Positions 15,007 to 23,670 of a DNA stretch of 48,150 bases are shown piece after piece. Under the pieces are notes generated by a model that did not search any database, had not been told where the DNA came from, and was given only the letters and a program-made list of their open reading frames with translations. The stretch comes from Alphaproteobacteria bacterium (GTDB lineage: Bacteria > Bacteroidota > Bacteroidia > Bacteroidales > FEN-979), in contig SACF01000031.1 in NCBI GenBank assembly GCA_009928665.1, positions 1-48,150 of the forward strand. Direction: 5' to 3'. Both the position numbers and the translations under genes were made by a program. Position 1 is the first letter of the stretch. Each line of letters opens with the position of its first letter.

Positions 15007-15332
15007 GACTGTCAGTTACTGTGACCAGGTGCGCTTAGGCCCTCAGAATCAGGATGCCTCAATTATTGTTTCGACAAGCCAGTGAGCACTCAGACAAAGA
15101 TAAGACATATTTCAGGAAATTCAATGTTCATCGGATTGTTAAATTGAAAGCGGCTTTTCATTCTCTCTTGCCAGGCAATTGCCGGGGTTTCCCTGAACAG
15201 TGACTTCAGGGCGAGCCTTGTTTCTTTTCAGATAAACCTGATCAGTAATACCCAGACAGGGACTTTCCTAAACATTTTGGGCAAACAAATTATCAGTCAC
15301 AAATTCCAATTCCGGTTGGTAATCAGGCGTAA

Positions 15333-15575
15333 TCGATTTACAGAGTCACTGTGAACGCATGTCTTTCAGGTATCAGAAGTGACAAAAGAAGACGCCGACA
15401 TCTTGTTGAAGACGGGGGCAGTCTCGATGATCTGGAAATTATAGAGTTTCATGAGGAAAGCGATCTGGAACACGAACAGAAGCTGTTGTTTTTCAGGGAT
15501 TTCATGAGTGTGCTTGACACAGCGGATCGCACACTGGTTTCATTGTATCTCGAGGAACTGTCGACCCGTGAGATT
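15333..15575 (+). pseudogene. Fragment of an ECF-type sigma-70 factor
   Basis: The frame SIYRVTVNACLSGIRSDKRR followed by DFMSVLDTADRTLVSLYLEE and LSTREI matches the end of region 2, the linker and the first half of region 4 of Bacteroidota ECF-like sigma factors. An in-frame TAA at 15330 precedes it, and after STREI the family pattern (normally ADITGISEGNVRVKIHR) is replaced by unrelated sequence. Regions for -10 recognition and the helix-turn-helix are therefore missing. It is a relic lying just inside the second copy of the 45-bp repeat. The translated frame runs on to 15719 without family similarity. Confidence 0.68.
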
Positions 15576-15695
15576 TTTACTCCTCTTCGGATTCCTTATC
15601 CAGAGAGCTTTTCCGTGTTACCGGGGTTGAACTTTTTGCCGGAAGACATTTTATGTATAAATTTGGCCTTTGATTCCGGTTTCGTATTTTATAGA

Positions 15696-15740
15696 ATTGG
15701 AAATCAATTAGACAGATAACATATGTGGTCCTGTTGGGCC
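15696..15740 (+). repeat. 45-bp imperfect direct repeat, copy 2 (candidate att site)
   Basis: This is the partner of 9225-9269. It contains TCCTGTTGGGCC but continues TGCCATCG, so the acceptor/CCA end seen in copy 1 is not retained. The copies are 6471 bp apart in the same orientation. Confidence 0.5.
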
Positions 15741-15810
15741 TGCCATCGAACCAATCGCTTACCGGAAGGCCCGATCGGCATTATTTTTAAGAATCAGTGT
15801 ATAAATACTT

Positions 15811-16614
15811 GTGAAAAAACTGTTTTTTTCGTGCCTTATCGTGTTGCTGGCTGGCACAGGTTGCAAAAAAGAAAAGGGAACCGATTATGCTTCATTGGTT
15901 CTGGGAAGGTGGATAAACATTCAGGTGAACCATAATCCGGTGCTGACCGATGAATCCTTTGTTATCGAATTCAGGAGTGACGGGGTAGAAACCTATGCAA
16001 AGGGATTTCAGCTGGACGAAAACAACCGCTCCTGGATCGAAAACGACAACTATAAATACTACCTCGACGGAAACTGCATCATCATTGACGGATATAATGA
16101 CTGCGGGAACAAATTCCATATGGAGTTTGAGATCCTGTCGATCGATCCATCCTGTATGACCTATTCCGTGCGTAAATTCATGATCGACGACCAGGAATAT
16201 CCCGATGAGAAAAGTTACACGAATATCAAAGTATCCGCCGATCTGACCAGCCGGTTTAAAGGCACCTGGTATGGTAAGTCTTCAACTCCCGGGAGTACCG
16301 ATCAAACCTTTCATTATTGGGATTATCTGGACAACGGGCATTTCAACTACTATTTTCAGGACAGTACCGGAACATGGATCAACAAGCCCGACAATGAAGG
16401 AGGCTATTTCCTGTATGGTAGTCTTCTTGCATCCAATTATACCAACGATCTTAACACAGGGGTTACCGGGAAAGCATTTGAATGCTGGAATATCGAAATC
16501 CAGGGCGATTCGATGTTCTGGACGGGACTCCGGGAAAACGGGGCGACTACCAGTTTCAGGATGGCAAAGGTATCTGGTCCGCCGGTTTCCGGTTCAAAAA
16601 GTATAAAATTCTGA
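15811..16614 (+). CDS. Lipocalin-like lipoprotein
   Basis: The protein of 267 residues is translated from GTG. The lipoprotein signal KLFFSCLIVLLAGTGC ends at Cys18 and is followed by KKEKG. Two similar beta-rich halves are visible, each opening with a GxW-type strand (LGRWINIQ at about residue 31 and FKGTWYGKSS at about 151), as in the lipocalin-like domains common in Bacteroidota lipoproteins. The likely location is the periplasmic or outer face of a membrane, with a small-ligand-binding or structural role that cannot be specified. The GTG start is required because no ATG precedes the signal peptide. The gene begins 70 bp after the second att-like repeat. Confidence 0.7.
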   Translation: MKKLFFSCLIVLLAGTGCKKEKGTDYASLVLGRWINIQVNHNPVLTDESFVIEFRSDGVETYAKGFQLDENNRSWIENDNYKYYLDGNCIIIDGYNDCGNKFHMEFEILSIDPSCMTYSVRKFMIDDQEYPDEKSYTNIKVSADLTSRFKGTWYGKSSTPGSTDQTFHYWDYLDNGHFNYYFQDSTGTWINKPDNEGGYFLYGSLLASNYTNDLNTGVTGKAFECWNIEIQGDSMFWTGLRENGATTSFRMAKVSGPPVSGSKSIKF

Positions 16615-16639
16615 AGGGCCTCCGGAATAGAGGGCTCGT

Positions 16640-17146
16640 TTAAAATTCAAAAGCCAGCCCGACCTTGGGAATGAAGTGGAACTGGTAAAGGGAGGGTGCG
16701 GCAAAAATGCTCCATCTTAAATTGGCTTCTTTGGTATAAAACGACCAGCCGAAACGGGGATCGATTAAGGGTCCTTTATCATCACCCCAGTTATCGCCGG
16801 TCCAGGTACTCCACGAATAGCCGCCTCTCAGCGCTATATAAGTGTAATGGCTGCGTGTGTCATTGATGTCCCTCAGATTGAACCGGACTTGCATGTAGAT
16901 GTTAATCGTCTCGGTATTGTAAGTTGCAATTCCGGCCCCCAGCGAGAATGTTTTGGAAAACTGATACCCGTGCGTAGTAAAAGCTTCGACGATAGCTTTG
17001 GGCTCATTGTTTTTTGGGAATGTTGCACCGAATGAGATTCCGGCATCAAAGAAATAGCCTATGTTGTGAACAGCATAGGACTTGTGTTGAGCCCACAGAA
17101 GAGCAGGGCTCAGAAAAAGGATCAAAAAGGCGATTTTACTCTTCAT
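16640..17146 (-). CDS. Small outer-membrane beta-barrel protein, last gene of the six-gene operon
   Basis: The protein of 168 residues has a signal peptide MKSKIAFLILFLSPALLWAQ. The mature part is made of amphipathic strands (FFDAGISFGATF, YTYIALRGGYSW, FHFIPKVGLAFEF) and ends in phenylalanine, as outer-membrane barrels do. The ATG at 17146 is preferred to the one at 17164 because it opens a clean signal peptide and leaves a 10-bp gap after the hydrolase gene instead of an overlap. The function is unknown. Its tight spacing suggests co-transcription with the upstream hydrolase gene. Confidence 0.7.
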   Translation of the reverse strand: MKSKIAFLILFLSPALLWAQHKSYAVHNIGYFFDAGISFGATFPKNNEPKAIVEAFTTHGYQFSKTFSLGAGIATYNTETINIYMQVRFNLRDINDTRSHYTYIALRGGYSWSTWTGDNWGDDKGPLIDPRFGWSFYTKEANLRWSIFAAPSLYQFHFIPKVGLAFEF

Positions 17147-17156
17147 ACAGTAAAAA

Positions 17157-18350
17157 CTAAACAAGTAATTGAAGCATACAATACGTATAAAAATCCTGAC
17201 CGGCCTCCTTGTGATCCTTATCAGGAATATCGTGTTTTTTCACATTACAACCGGCTGCAAGAAATGCCTGGTAAGCGCTTTCAGTGTTCTCGTAAGGGAC
17301 AATGGTGTCCTTGGTGGCATGCAGCAATGTTATCTTCGCCCTGGGAACCCAGTTCTTGATTTTACCATAAACGATCAGACTGTTGTTCCGCAATGCCTCC
17401 CTGAACTTTTTGGTATTCGGATTTGTGGTATCGAAAGCCTGGGGCGCCATTATTTTTGTGAGTTTCGTTTCATTCATCTTTGCAGTAACTTCATCGGTGG
17501 TATATTTCTTTGAGATGATCCATTCGTCGTAGTTGGAAAGGAGTGGTTCAGCGAACATCTGAGTAAGATCGAGGTTGAGGCTGTCGCCATAATTGAGCCC
17601 CAGTACCAGCAACGGAATGGTGACGGGCTGACTGCTGTAATCCTTAGCCACAAACGTGTCGTACGATTTGATCAGGTCATAGGCCCCACCACCGGCAAAT
17701 ACCTGGTCAATCACGAAAGCATCCTGGTACAGCGGATTGGTCTCAGCAAACTTCAGAAATGAAAGCGAGGCCTGCCCTCCCTGTGAATACCCCATCACCG
17801 TAACATTATGCGACATCCTCCTGCTGATAGAGGCAAAGTACTCTTTGGCGGCAAGGAGCATGTCGGCACTGGCTTGTCCGGTGGTTATGACATCATAATA
17901 GGGATGAACCTGGTCTTTCGATGCCCCGTACCCGATGTAATCAGGCGCGACAACCACATATCCAAAGAGGGAAAACAGACCTTCAGTCACTGCCATTTTC
18001 TGCGACGGAACTTCATAATTTGCCCCAAGCGTATAATGGACTCCCAGGATGGTTCCCAATCGTTCGTGAGAAATGTCGGCTACCGGATAAAAAATTGCCC
18101 CCGAAGCCAATATGGGGTTTCCCTTTGGATCGAGGGTATTATAGACAATTGAAACAGCCTTTATCTTTTTATTGGGCAATGCCTTGTAAAGGGTTGAATT
18201 CGGATTTTGCTTAAGCCTTCCCGCTAATGTGTACTTGTCGAGGGTCTCTGTTTTTTCGACTTTTACAAGGAAAATAAAATCGGTCAGGGGTTCCTTCTTG
18301 CACGAAAAGAGGATGAAGATTGCAAGACAATACAGTAATAACTTTTTCAT
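17157..18350 (-). CDS. Lipoprotein alpha/beta hydrolase (secretory-lipase-like)
   Basis: The protein of 397 residues has a lipoprotein signal with Cys17 in IFILFSC followed by KKE. It has the alpha/beta-hydrolase fold: VVVAPDYIGYGAS before the nucleophile elbow, the nucleophile Ser189 in VMGYSQGGQ, an acid candidate in HATKDTIVPYENT and the likely catalytic histidine in IPDKDHKEAG. The layout resembles the secretory lipase family, which hydrolyses acylglycerols or other esters. It would work on a membrane face or cell surface. It lies 26 bp after the beta-barrel gene and 10 bp before the next barrel, inside the operon. The substrate, lipid or polysaccharide ester, cannot be deduced. Confidence 0.83.
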   Translation of the reverse strand: MKKLLLYCLAIFILFSCKKEPLTDFIFLVKVEKTETLDKYTLAGRLKQNPNSTLYKALPNKKIKAVSIVYNTLDPKGNPILASGAIFYPVADISHERLGTILGVHYTLGANYEVPSQKMAVTEGLFSLFGYVVVAPDYIGYGASKDQVHPYYDVITTGQASADMLLAAKEYFASISRRMSHNVTVMGYSQGGQASLSFLKFAETNPLYQDAFVIDQVFAGGGAYDLIKSYDTFVAKDYSSQPVTIPLLVLGLNYGDSLNLDLTQMFAEPLLSNYDEWIISKKYTTDEVTAKMNETKLTKIMAPQAFDTTNPNTKKFREALRNNSLIVYGKIKNWVPRAKITLLHATKDTIVPYENTESAYQAFLAAGCNVKKHDIPDKDHKEAGQDFYTYCMLQLLV

Positions 18351-18376
18351 TATCAGGTCACATTTTTATAGTACGA

Positions 18377-18988
18377 TCAAAAAAGAAAGGCACAGGTGAG
18401 TTCCAGCCCCATTTGTTTAAGTGACGAAAAATCATCCGTCCGGATCCTGTTCATATTCCAGCGGTACCTGCCTTCCACCTGAAACTTCCAGATATCAAAT
18501 CCCATCCCGGCGCTCAAGCCCCAGTAAAACCTGTTCATCGTAAAATCGGGCTGAGACTTGTCCATGTCGAGCGCATAAAAAAAATCTCCTTCGTATTCGA
18601 TCATGTACGATCCGTAAATATTCACCAGTACATAAGGTTTGAAGATTTTGCTCAGTTGCAGGCCCAACTTGAAATTGACCGGGATGTCGATTGTCTGAAT
18701 CGTTGAAAGGCAATCGGTCAGGTACAGAAGATCCACGTCGGTTATTGATTGGGTATATACAATTTCCGGTGCGACCGCATAATTCAGGAAGCCTCCTTTG
18801 CTGTACTGAAAAAGAATTCCTGCCGTCCACCCGGGCTTTGGATCAAAGTCGGAATAAAATCCGGTACCATAGTTTTCGAGGTGAATGTAACTAATGCCGC
18901 CCTTTATACCGATTTTCCAGGGTCGTTGTTGTGCCGGACTCGGGCCGATAAGAGCCATGAATAAAAGTGTTAAAAGTAGCTTTCTCAT
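18377..18988 (-). CDS. Outer-membrane beta-barrel protein (PorT-like)
   Basis: The protein of 203 residues has a signal peptide MRKLLLTLLFMALIGPSPAQ. Strand-like blocks such as WKIGIKGGISYIHLENYG, GFLNYAVAPEIVYTQ and FYWGLSAGMGFDIWKFQVEG, and the end LELTCAFLF, are typical of the PorT-type beta-barrel family of Bacteroidota. The ATG at 18988 gives a 4-bp gap to the stop of the thioredoxin-like gene; a start at 19009 would overlap it by 17 bp and add a poor leader. The gene sits between a thioredoxin-fold protein and a lipase-like lipoprotein, in the middle of the operon. Confidence 0.76.
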   Translation of the reverse strand: MRKLLLTLLFMALIGPSPAQQRPWKIGIKGGISYIHLENYGTGFYSDFDPKPGWTAGILFQYSKGGFLNYAVAPEIVYTQSITDVDLLYLTDCLSTIQTIDIPVNFKLGLQLSKIFKPYVLVNIYGSYMIEYEGDFFYALDMDKSQPDFTMNRFYWGLSAGMGFDIWKFQVEGRYRWNMNRIRTDDFSSLKQMGLELTCAFLF

Positions 18989-18992
18989 ATTC

Positions 18993-20480
18993 TCAATGTA
19001 CTGATTCATAGAGCTCTGCCGGTGAACTGGGAATCGCCAGGATTTCCTTACCGGCAGCGTTCATTAAGACCATAACCGGGGTGGCCAGGATATAATAATC
19101 ACTGGCTACTTTACTGCGCACCCCTTCGGGAGCATGAAAGTGCTGCCATCCGGCCAGTTGTTTAATTTCTTCATGATACCTGACCTGGTCTTCCGCGGTT
19201 TCATCCAAACCAATGGCGATCACCGAAATCAGATCCCGTATTTCGGATTTTTGCGACCAGGGATTGAGCGCCTTTACGGTTTCCATACAGTGACTGCAAC
19301 CGGCCGACCAGAACAGGATCAGAATATACCGGGAAGCAGTCTGAAACCGATACAGGTTAAAAGGTTGATCGCTGATGTCGTTCATCTCTATATCCGGCGC
19401 TTTTGACCCGGCAATCAGCGATTCCATTCCCTTTAACCTTCGGGTAATTTCCTGTCGTTTGGATGTCGGACAGGCGGGATCGTTCAGATACGATTCCAGG
19501 ACTTTCATTCCTGCGGGGATGTTGTTGGACTCATAACCCCGGTAGAAATAATCGACCATCCAGCCATAAACCAGGGGATGACCTTTTTTTGCTTTCTCAA
19601 TAGCTGTCTTACCGGCTAAAGGAAACAGAGAATCCCGCAGGGCGATCGTCGTGGACATCTGTCCGTAAAGGTTAACATACCCGTCCAGGAACTTGTTCAT
19701 TCCGGAAGTTTTGATCAGGTTGGGATTGTTAAAATCAATTCTGTCGAAATAGTGAGCGATCAGGTTTCGGGTGCGATCGGTCTCTGAACCTTCCCAGGAT
19801 ATTTCTGGAATGTATTGAAATCCATACAATGTGCTGATAAACAGTCCCCGGTCTTTATACGTTTTTTCTGACAGCCATTTGTTGTAAGATTGTCTGCGTT
19901 GCTCATACTCCCGGATTCCCTGCTGATAGAATTTTGACCCGGGCTGATCATAGTTCAACAGAAAATTCTGCAGAAGCCCCAATTGTTCTTTTTTCATGAC
20001 CGACTCAGAGGAGAACCGGTCAAACGATGTATTTTCCAGTTCACCTTTCTCAAACCAGGTACTGTCGGGTGCATTGCAAAACATCGGGTTAACCCGGAGT
20101 TCGAGATCCTGGTCTGAGATAAAGATCCTTTTTTCGCACGGATAGGGCGAACTGTTCTCTTTTTCCGAATAGTCGAATCGAAGTACAAACTCTCCGGGAA
20201 GGTAATTTGCAGCAATCTTAAGCTGGGTTTTTTCTCCGTTTTTTACCTCTTTGATCTCAGGTCCTGGTTTGAATAACCCGGAAGGCGACAGGGTGAGCAT
20301 GCTGATTTTGCTTTGGAAAACTCCCCTGAGGTAAATGGTCACCACCACATCCCTTGACTGACCAAATAGTTGCATTGAGGATGACAGTAAGAGCATAAAA
20401 CAGGCAAGGCCAAATGCCATTTTCACCGGCGGATAAAGGAATCTTACAAGTCGTACCATGTGTTTACTCCCGTGTATCAT
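18993..20480 (-). CDS. Periplasmic TlpA-like thioredoxin-fold protein with a long N-terminal domain
   Basis: The protein of 495 residues has an N-terminal hydrophobic signal (FGLACFMLLLSSSMQLFGQ). An unrecognised domain of about 340 residues follows, with an N-terminal beta part as in the DUF4369/DUF5106 companions of TlpA proteins. A C-terminal thioredoxin domain (about 365-495) carries the redox pair Cys395-Ser-His-Cys398 in FWSAGCSHCME and the cis-proline in LATPVMV. It probably exchanges disulfides with secreted proteins in the periplasm. The ATG at 20480 overlaps the stop of the upstream gene in an ATGA, so translation is coupled; this decides the start. The neighbouring C10 peptidase has several cysteines and is a plausible client, but that is inference. 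Confidence 0.8.
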   Translation of the reverse strand: MIHGSKHMVRLVRFLYPPVKMAFGLACFMLLLSSSMQLFGQSRDVVVTIYLRGVFQSKISMLTLSPSGLFKPGPEIKEVKNGEKTQLKIAANYLPGEFVLRFDYSEKENSSPYPCEKRIFISDQDLELRVNPMFCNAPDSTWFEKGELENTSFDRFSSESVMKKEQLGLLQNFLLNYDQPGSKFYQQGIREYEQRRQSYNKWLSEKTYKDRGLFISTLYGFQYIPEISWEGSETDRTRNLIAHYFDRIDFNNPNLIKTSGMNKFLDGYVNLYGQMSTTIALRDSLFPLAGKTAIEKAKKGHPLVYGWMVDYFYRGYESNNIPAGMKVLESYLNDPACPTSKRQEITRRLKGMESLIAGSKAPDIEMNDISDQPFNLYRFQTASRYILILFWSAGCSHCMETVKALNPWSQKSEIRDLISVIAIGLDETAEDQVRYHEEIKQLAGWQHFHAPEGVRSKVASDYYILATPVMVLMNAAGKEILAIPSSPAELYESVH

Positions 20481-20839
20481 TGATTCTGCTCTACCAGCAT
20501 GGCACAACTAAGTTTGGTCACTCCCCTGCAGTAATTAAAGTTGCAATTACCGATTACATCCTGCAGGGTATGGTAGTGTGGGGTGCTTGAAAAACTGATC
20601 AGGAAAAGGGCCGGATAACCCCTGAGAAAGAAGTTATAGCTGTCGCCTTCTTTATTGTGGGTGGTATACGCGCTGATGCTGTCGGCATTCAGATCGCTTA
20701 CAAATGCGGTGATGAATGGATCAGCCTGGGGAGGCGGGGAGTAGAAGGGATCCTTGGTCTCCTCTGTTTTTAAGCACCCTGAACCGATAATCAGGATCAT
20801 GAGCAGGAAAAAAAAAGCATGATGGAGTGATTTAGTCAT
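20477..20839 (-). CDS. Small lipoprotein matching the C-terminal end of M28 peptidases
   Basis: The protein of 120 residues has a lipoprotein signal ending LIIGSGC (Cys22) and a Pro-rich linker. A tail follows (DSYNFFLRGYPALFLISFSS, TPHYHTLQDVIGNCNFNYCR, GVTKLSCAML) that matches the last 60 or so residues of M28 zinc aminopeptidases, where typical forms are SDHxPFxxxGIPA and YHTPxDT. The last zinc histidine (PHYHT) is present. The earlier HxD, EE and D ligands and most of the fold are absent. The gene is intact and translationally coupled to the next one, so it may be an internal deletion that is still expressed, or a decaying remnant. The ATG at 20839 begins the signal peptide. Confidence 0.65.
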   Translation of the reverse strand: MTKSLHHAFFFLLMILIIGSGCLKTEETKDPFYSPPPQADPFITAFVSDLNADSISAYTTHNKEGDSYNFFLRGYPALFLISFSSTPHYHTLQDVIGNCNFNYCRGVTKLSCAMLVEQNQ

Positions 20840-20891
20840 GTTTAGATGGTTTTCCTTGTTTGCGGTGATCTGGTTGATATTCAAGTAACAA

Positions 20892-23513
20892 TTATATTTT
20901 GATAAAAGACCGGGTTACGACTCCGGACTGGGTGGTAACCCTGATCAGGTAAATACCTGGCACAAGGCTGTTAACCGGAATGCGAAGGATCGGTTCTCCG
21001 GTTCCTTGGGGGATCCGCGTCAACTCCCTTCCATCGGCACCGGAGATGATGCATTCGGTGATCTCCCCGAAGCCTGTCGGATCCTGGATAGTCAATATAT
21101 CCGAAACAGGATTCGGATATACCATGATCGGGCGGGTTTGTGTTTCACCGATCCCGAGCGGATTTCTGTTGATTTTTAATTGTAGTTCGTACGTTCCTGT
21201 TTTACCCGTGAAATTTGGTGAAATAAACAGGGTGATGGTTCCCCCGTCATGAATGATGATGGTGGTTGGCATGACGTCGTCAAAGGTGCCCGACCAGTTG
21301 GTTCCGTCGGTTGTATAAGACCAGATTCCGTCGAGGGTATAGGTTTGTGTTGTATCACTTTCTGAATCGATCAATTCTCCCGTAATCATGTAAGAATATC
21401 CCGGGGGGAGGATCACGGAATAAAAATCATAATCCAGCCCGTTGTGGCAGTTGGCATTTACAGTTTGAACCGCTGCCACATTTCCTGAGAAAACGACGGG
21501 TAATACAGATGCTGATGACAAGGTATTGTTCACTTCATATTGGTCAGCCAGGATTGGTTCGGCATTGACCTGAACCGGTACCGGATTCTGATAATCGGTG
21601 GAACCTACGAGTTGCCATTCATCACTCCCGTCGGGGAGGTACCACAAGGCAACAAGATAGTCGCCCGGCGGGACGTTGATGCTGTTCGTGGTGAAAATCA
21701 GCCCAAGGGAAGAGGCACCGGATGGAAGGCTGAAATCTCTCTTTTCTTCGATAGAGTTCCAGTATTCACCATCAAGGTCATACAACGAGAGGTCCATGAT
21801 CCCCTCAAAATCTTCATCGCCATAATTCATAAGATCGAGTTGCACCGAAACCGGCTGTCCTTGCATCAGCAAAGGTCCGGGGGTTATGACCATATCGCTG
21901 AGCAACTCGATATCGTTCGGATTGACCACTTCAATTTCAGGCCAGTTCTGGTAGGTCAGGGTATCGCCAACGTCAATCCAGTTGGTATCGCCGGCGCTGT
22001 AAATGATGCCGGCATAATAATAACCGGGCAGCAAAGCTGATATCCCGCCATTTTTAAACGTAATTCCTCCCGGGAGGCTGGTTCCGGGTTCGAGGGTGAT
22101 CCCTTTTTTAATTTCCACATAGTCGATAAATACATCATTCGTATCAAAAATAGCCGCACACAAATCCCCATTGAACGTCACATTGCCCTGATTGTATACG
22201 CCGGTGTGGAAAGATAAAGAATCCTCATAAAAGATTGTATCGATCAACGAAATAAAAGGAGCATTCATATTGAGCCTGAAAAACTTACTCCCCCCTCCTG
22301 AAGCCAAGGGGGTCCGTATCCCGGTCACTGCTTCCTGGCCGTTGTTGTATCCCCCTGTACCGCCGCCTGCGCCGACACTGCCCGGGTTCAGTGCATTGAT
22401 CTGGTAATAGCCATCGTTCATGCCGCTCCATCCCCAGTTGAAATGAAAATAATCAGCGTCATTGTATCCGTCGCATATAAAACAATGCCCCCCGCCAGAA
22501 CCATCCCCGGCATAAATAATTGGCCTTCCGGCATTCAGATCGGCCTTCAGCAAGGCGGTCCACTGGGATTCGGTGTAATTCGACCGGGTAAGTCCCTGCA
22601 GGGTGGGAGCATAACCAAAGTAGGTCTTCAACGCATTTTCCACGCAGGGAACATTGGGGGTTCCACCCGAAACCACGTAGGCCCCGCTTCCGCCCTGCGA
22701 CTCTACATTGTAACCCATATCAACCGACACTCCGCAATGGTACATCAACGTAGCTACAGCTGTGTTGGCCGATGTGACCGTATTGGGCATGGCGCTCCAG
22801 TTATACTGGGTGCTTCCGAAGTTGGCTGACAACGTTCCGTATTTCTGATGGTTATAGGAGTGAAATCCTGATCCCGATGGCGGATAATTATGATACTTCA
22901 TGACCATCGCCATGGCTGTTGCCACGCAGCCGGTCAATGCCCGATCCTGGTATTGATTATCGTAAGGGCACAGGTCGTTGTAAAAAGGCGACTGGTCCCA
23001 TTTCAATGAAATAAGCGGATTAACGCCCCGGGAGGGTACATCGGTAAAGTTTTCCGGGAAAGTACCCGAAATACAGGAATTCCAACCGGAAACGATTTCC
23101 GTTGTCGGCTGGAGATGTGTTGACACAGCAAACCGTATTTGATCTTCGTAATTTTTAAGCCATACAGCAAGATTGGGCGGCAGGTTTTCGGTAGTAAATG
23201 AGGACTCATCAGAATAACCTAAAATGGGTGTAACGACGTCATCGCCGGCAACGATTACAAAACCTTTTGATCCGGAAATGTTAAATACATAAAAAGCGGG
23301 AACCTGAGTAATGGAACCTGATTGATCCGGTGAATTCAGTCCGGCAGTATAAACCAAGGTGAGATTTGATGGCATTACCCTGTCGGATGTGACGGAGCGA
23401 TGGGTGAGGAACTGACTCCCCGCCTGTTTGGCCTTTTTCTCTTCAACCCGTTCGGCTCTTGCAGGAATGATTGTGACGACCATTAACAATACAATGTAAA
23501 AGGTCTTCTTCAT
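20892..23513 (-). CDS. Secreted C10-family (streptopain-like) cysteine peptidase with T9SS sorting domain
   Basis: The protein of 873 residues has a signal peptide MKKTFYIVLLMVVTIIPARA. Residues about 25-145 form a Spi-like inhibitory prodomain (GSKGFVIVAGDDVVTPILGY). Residues about 165-370 are the C10 catalytic domain, with the nucleophile Cys196 in ALTGCVATAMAMVMKYH, His343 in GGGHCFICDGY and the conserved FHFNWGWSGMNDGYY. CARDB/Ig-like beta domains follow to about 790, and a T9SS type A domain (VYPNPVSDILTIQD to SFIKI) ends the chain. Such enzymes are made as zymogens, exported by T9SS and digest extracellular proteins. The ATG at 23513 is preferred over upstream codons, which would precede the signal peptide with a poor leader. 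It is the first gene of the operon and has a good promoter. Confidence 0.92.
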   Translation of the reverse strand: MKKTFYIVLLMVVTIIPARAERVEEKKAKQAGSQFLTHRSVTSDRVMPSNLTLVYTAGLNSPDQSGSITQVPAFYVFNISGSKGFVIVAGDDVVTPILGYSDESSFTTENLPPNLAVWLKNYEDQIRFAVSTHLQPTTEIVSGWNSCISGTFPENFTDVPSRGVNPLISLKWDQSPFYNDLCPYDNQYQDRALTGCVATAMAMVMKYHNYPPSGSGFHSYNHQKYGTLSANFGSTQYNWSAMPNTVTSANTAVATLMYHCGVSVDMGYNVESQGGSGAYVVSGGTPNVPCVENALKTYFGYAPTLQGLTRSNYTESQWTALLKADLNAGRPIIYAGDGSGGGHCFICDGYNDADYFHFNWGWSGMNDGYYQINALNPGSVGAGGGTGGYNNGQEAVTGIRTPLASGGGSKFFRLNMNAPFISLIDTIFYEDSLSFHTGVYNQGNVTFNGDLCAAIFDTNDVFIDYVEIKKGITLEPGTSLPGGITFKNGGISALLPGYYYAGIIYSAGDTNWIDVGDTLTYQNWPEIEVVNPNDIELLSDMVITPGPLLMQGQPVSVQLDLMNYGDEDFEGIMDLSLYDLDGEYWNSIEEKRDFSLPSGASSLGLIFTTNSINVPPGDYLVALWYLPDGSDEWQLVGSTDYQNPVPVQVNAEPILADQYEVNNTLSSASVLPVVFSGNVAAVQTVNANCHNGLDYDFYSVILPPGYSYMITGELIDSESDTTQTYTLDGIWSYTTDGTNWSGTFDDVMPTTIIIHDGGTITLFISPNFTGKTGTYELQLKINRNPLGIGETQTRPIMVYPNPVSDILTIQDPTGFGEITECIISGADGRELTRIPQGTGEPILRIPVNSLVPGIYLIRVTTQSGVVTRSFIKI

Positions 23514-23543
23514 GGGAATTACTTTTAAACGGTTTGAATAGGG

Positions 23544-23576
23544 TAAATATAATATAAAGTGCAATAGCAGTACAAA
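23544..23576 (-). promoter_or_regulatory. Promoter of the peptidase operon
   Basis: The minus strand reads TTTG (23576-23573), 21 nt, then TATATTTA (23551-23544). This fits the Bacteroidota -33/-7 consensus except for the last base. It lies about 30 nt upstream of the C10 peptidase ATG. Confidence 0.5.
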
Positions 23577-23670
23577 TTTTTTATGTTTAGTTGGCGCACA
23601 CGTGGAAAATATTTTCATGTTCTTCTATTTATCAAAGGAAACCCTTTACTTTGCTGAAAAATTGATATCT

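Noticed and set aside
20980..21252. Plus-strand open frames inside the C10 peptidase and neighbouring minus-strand genes
   Set aside because: They mirror the codon structure of the real genes on the other strand and show no family motif or start context.
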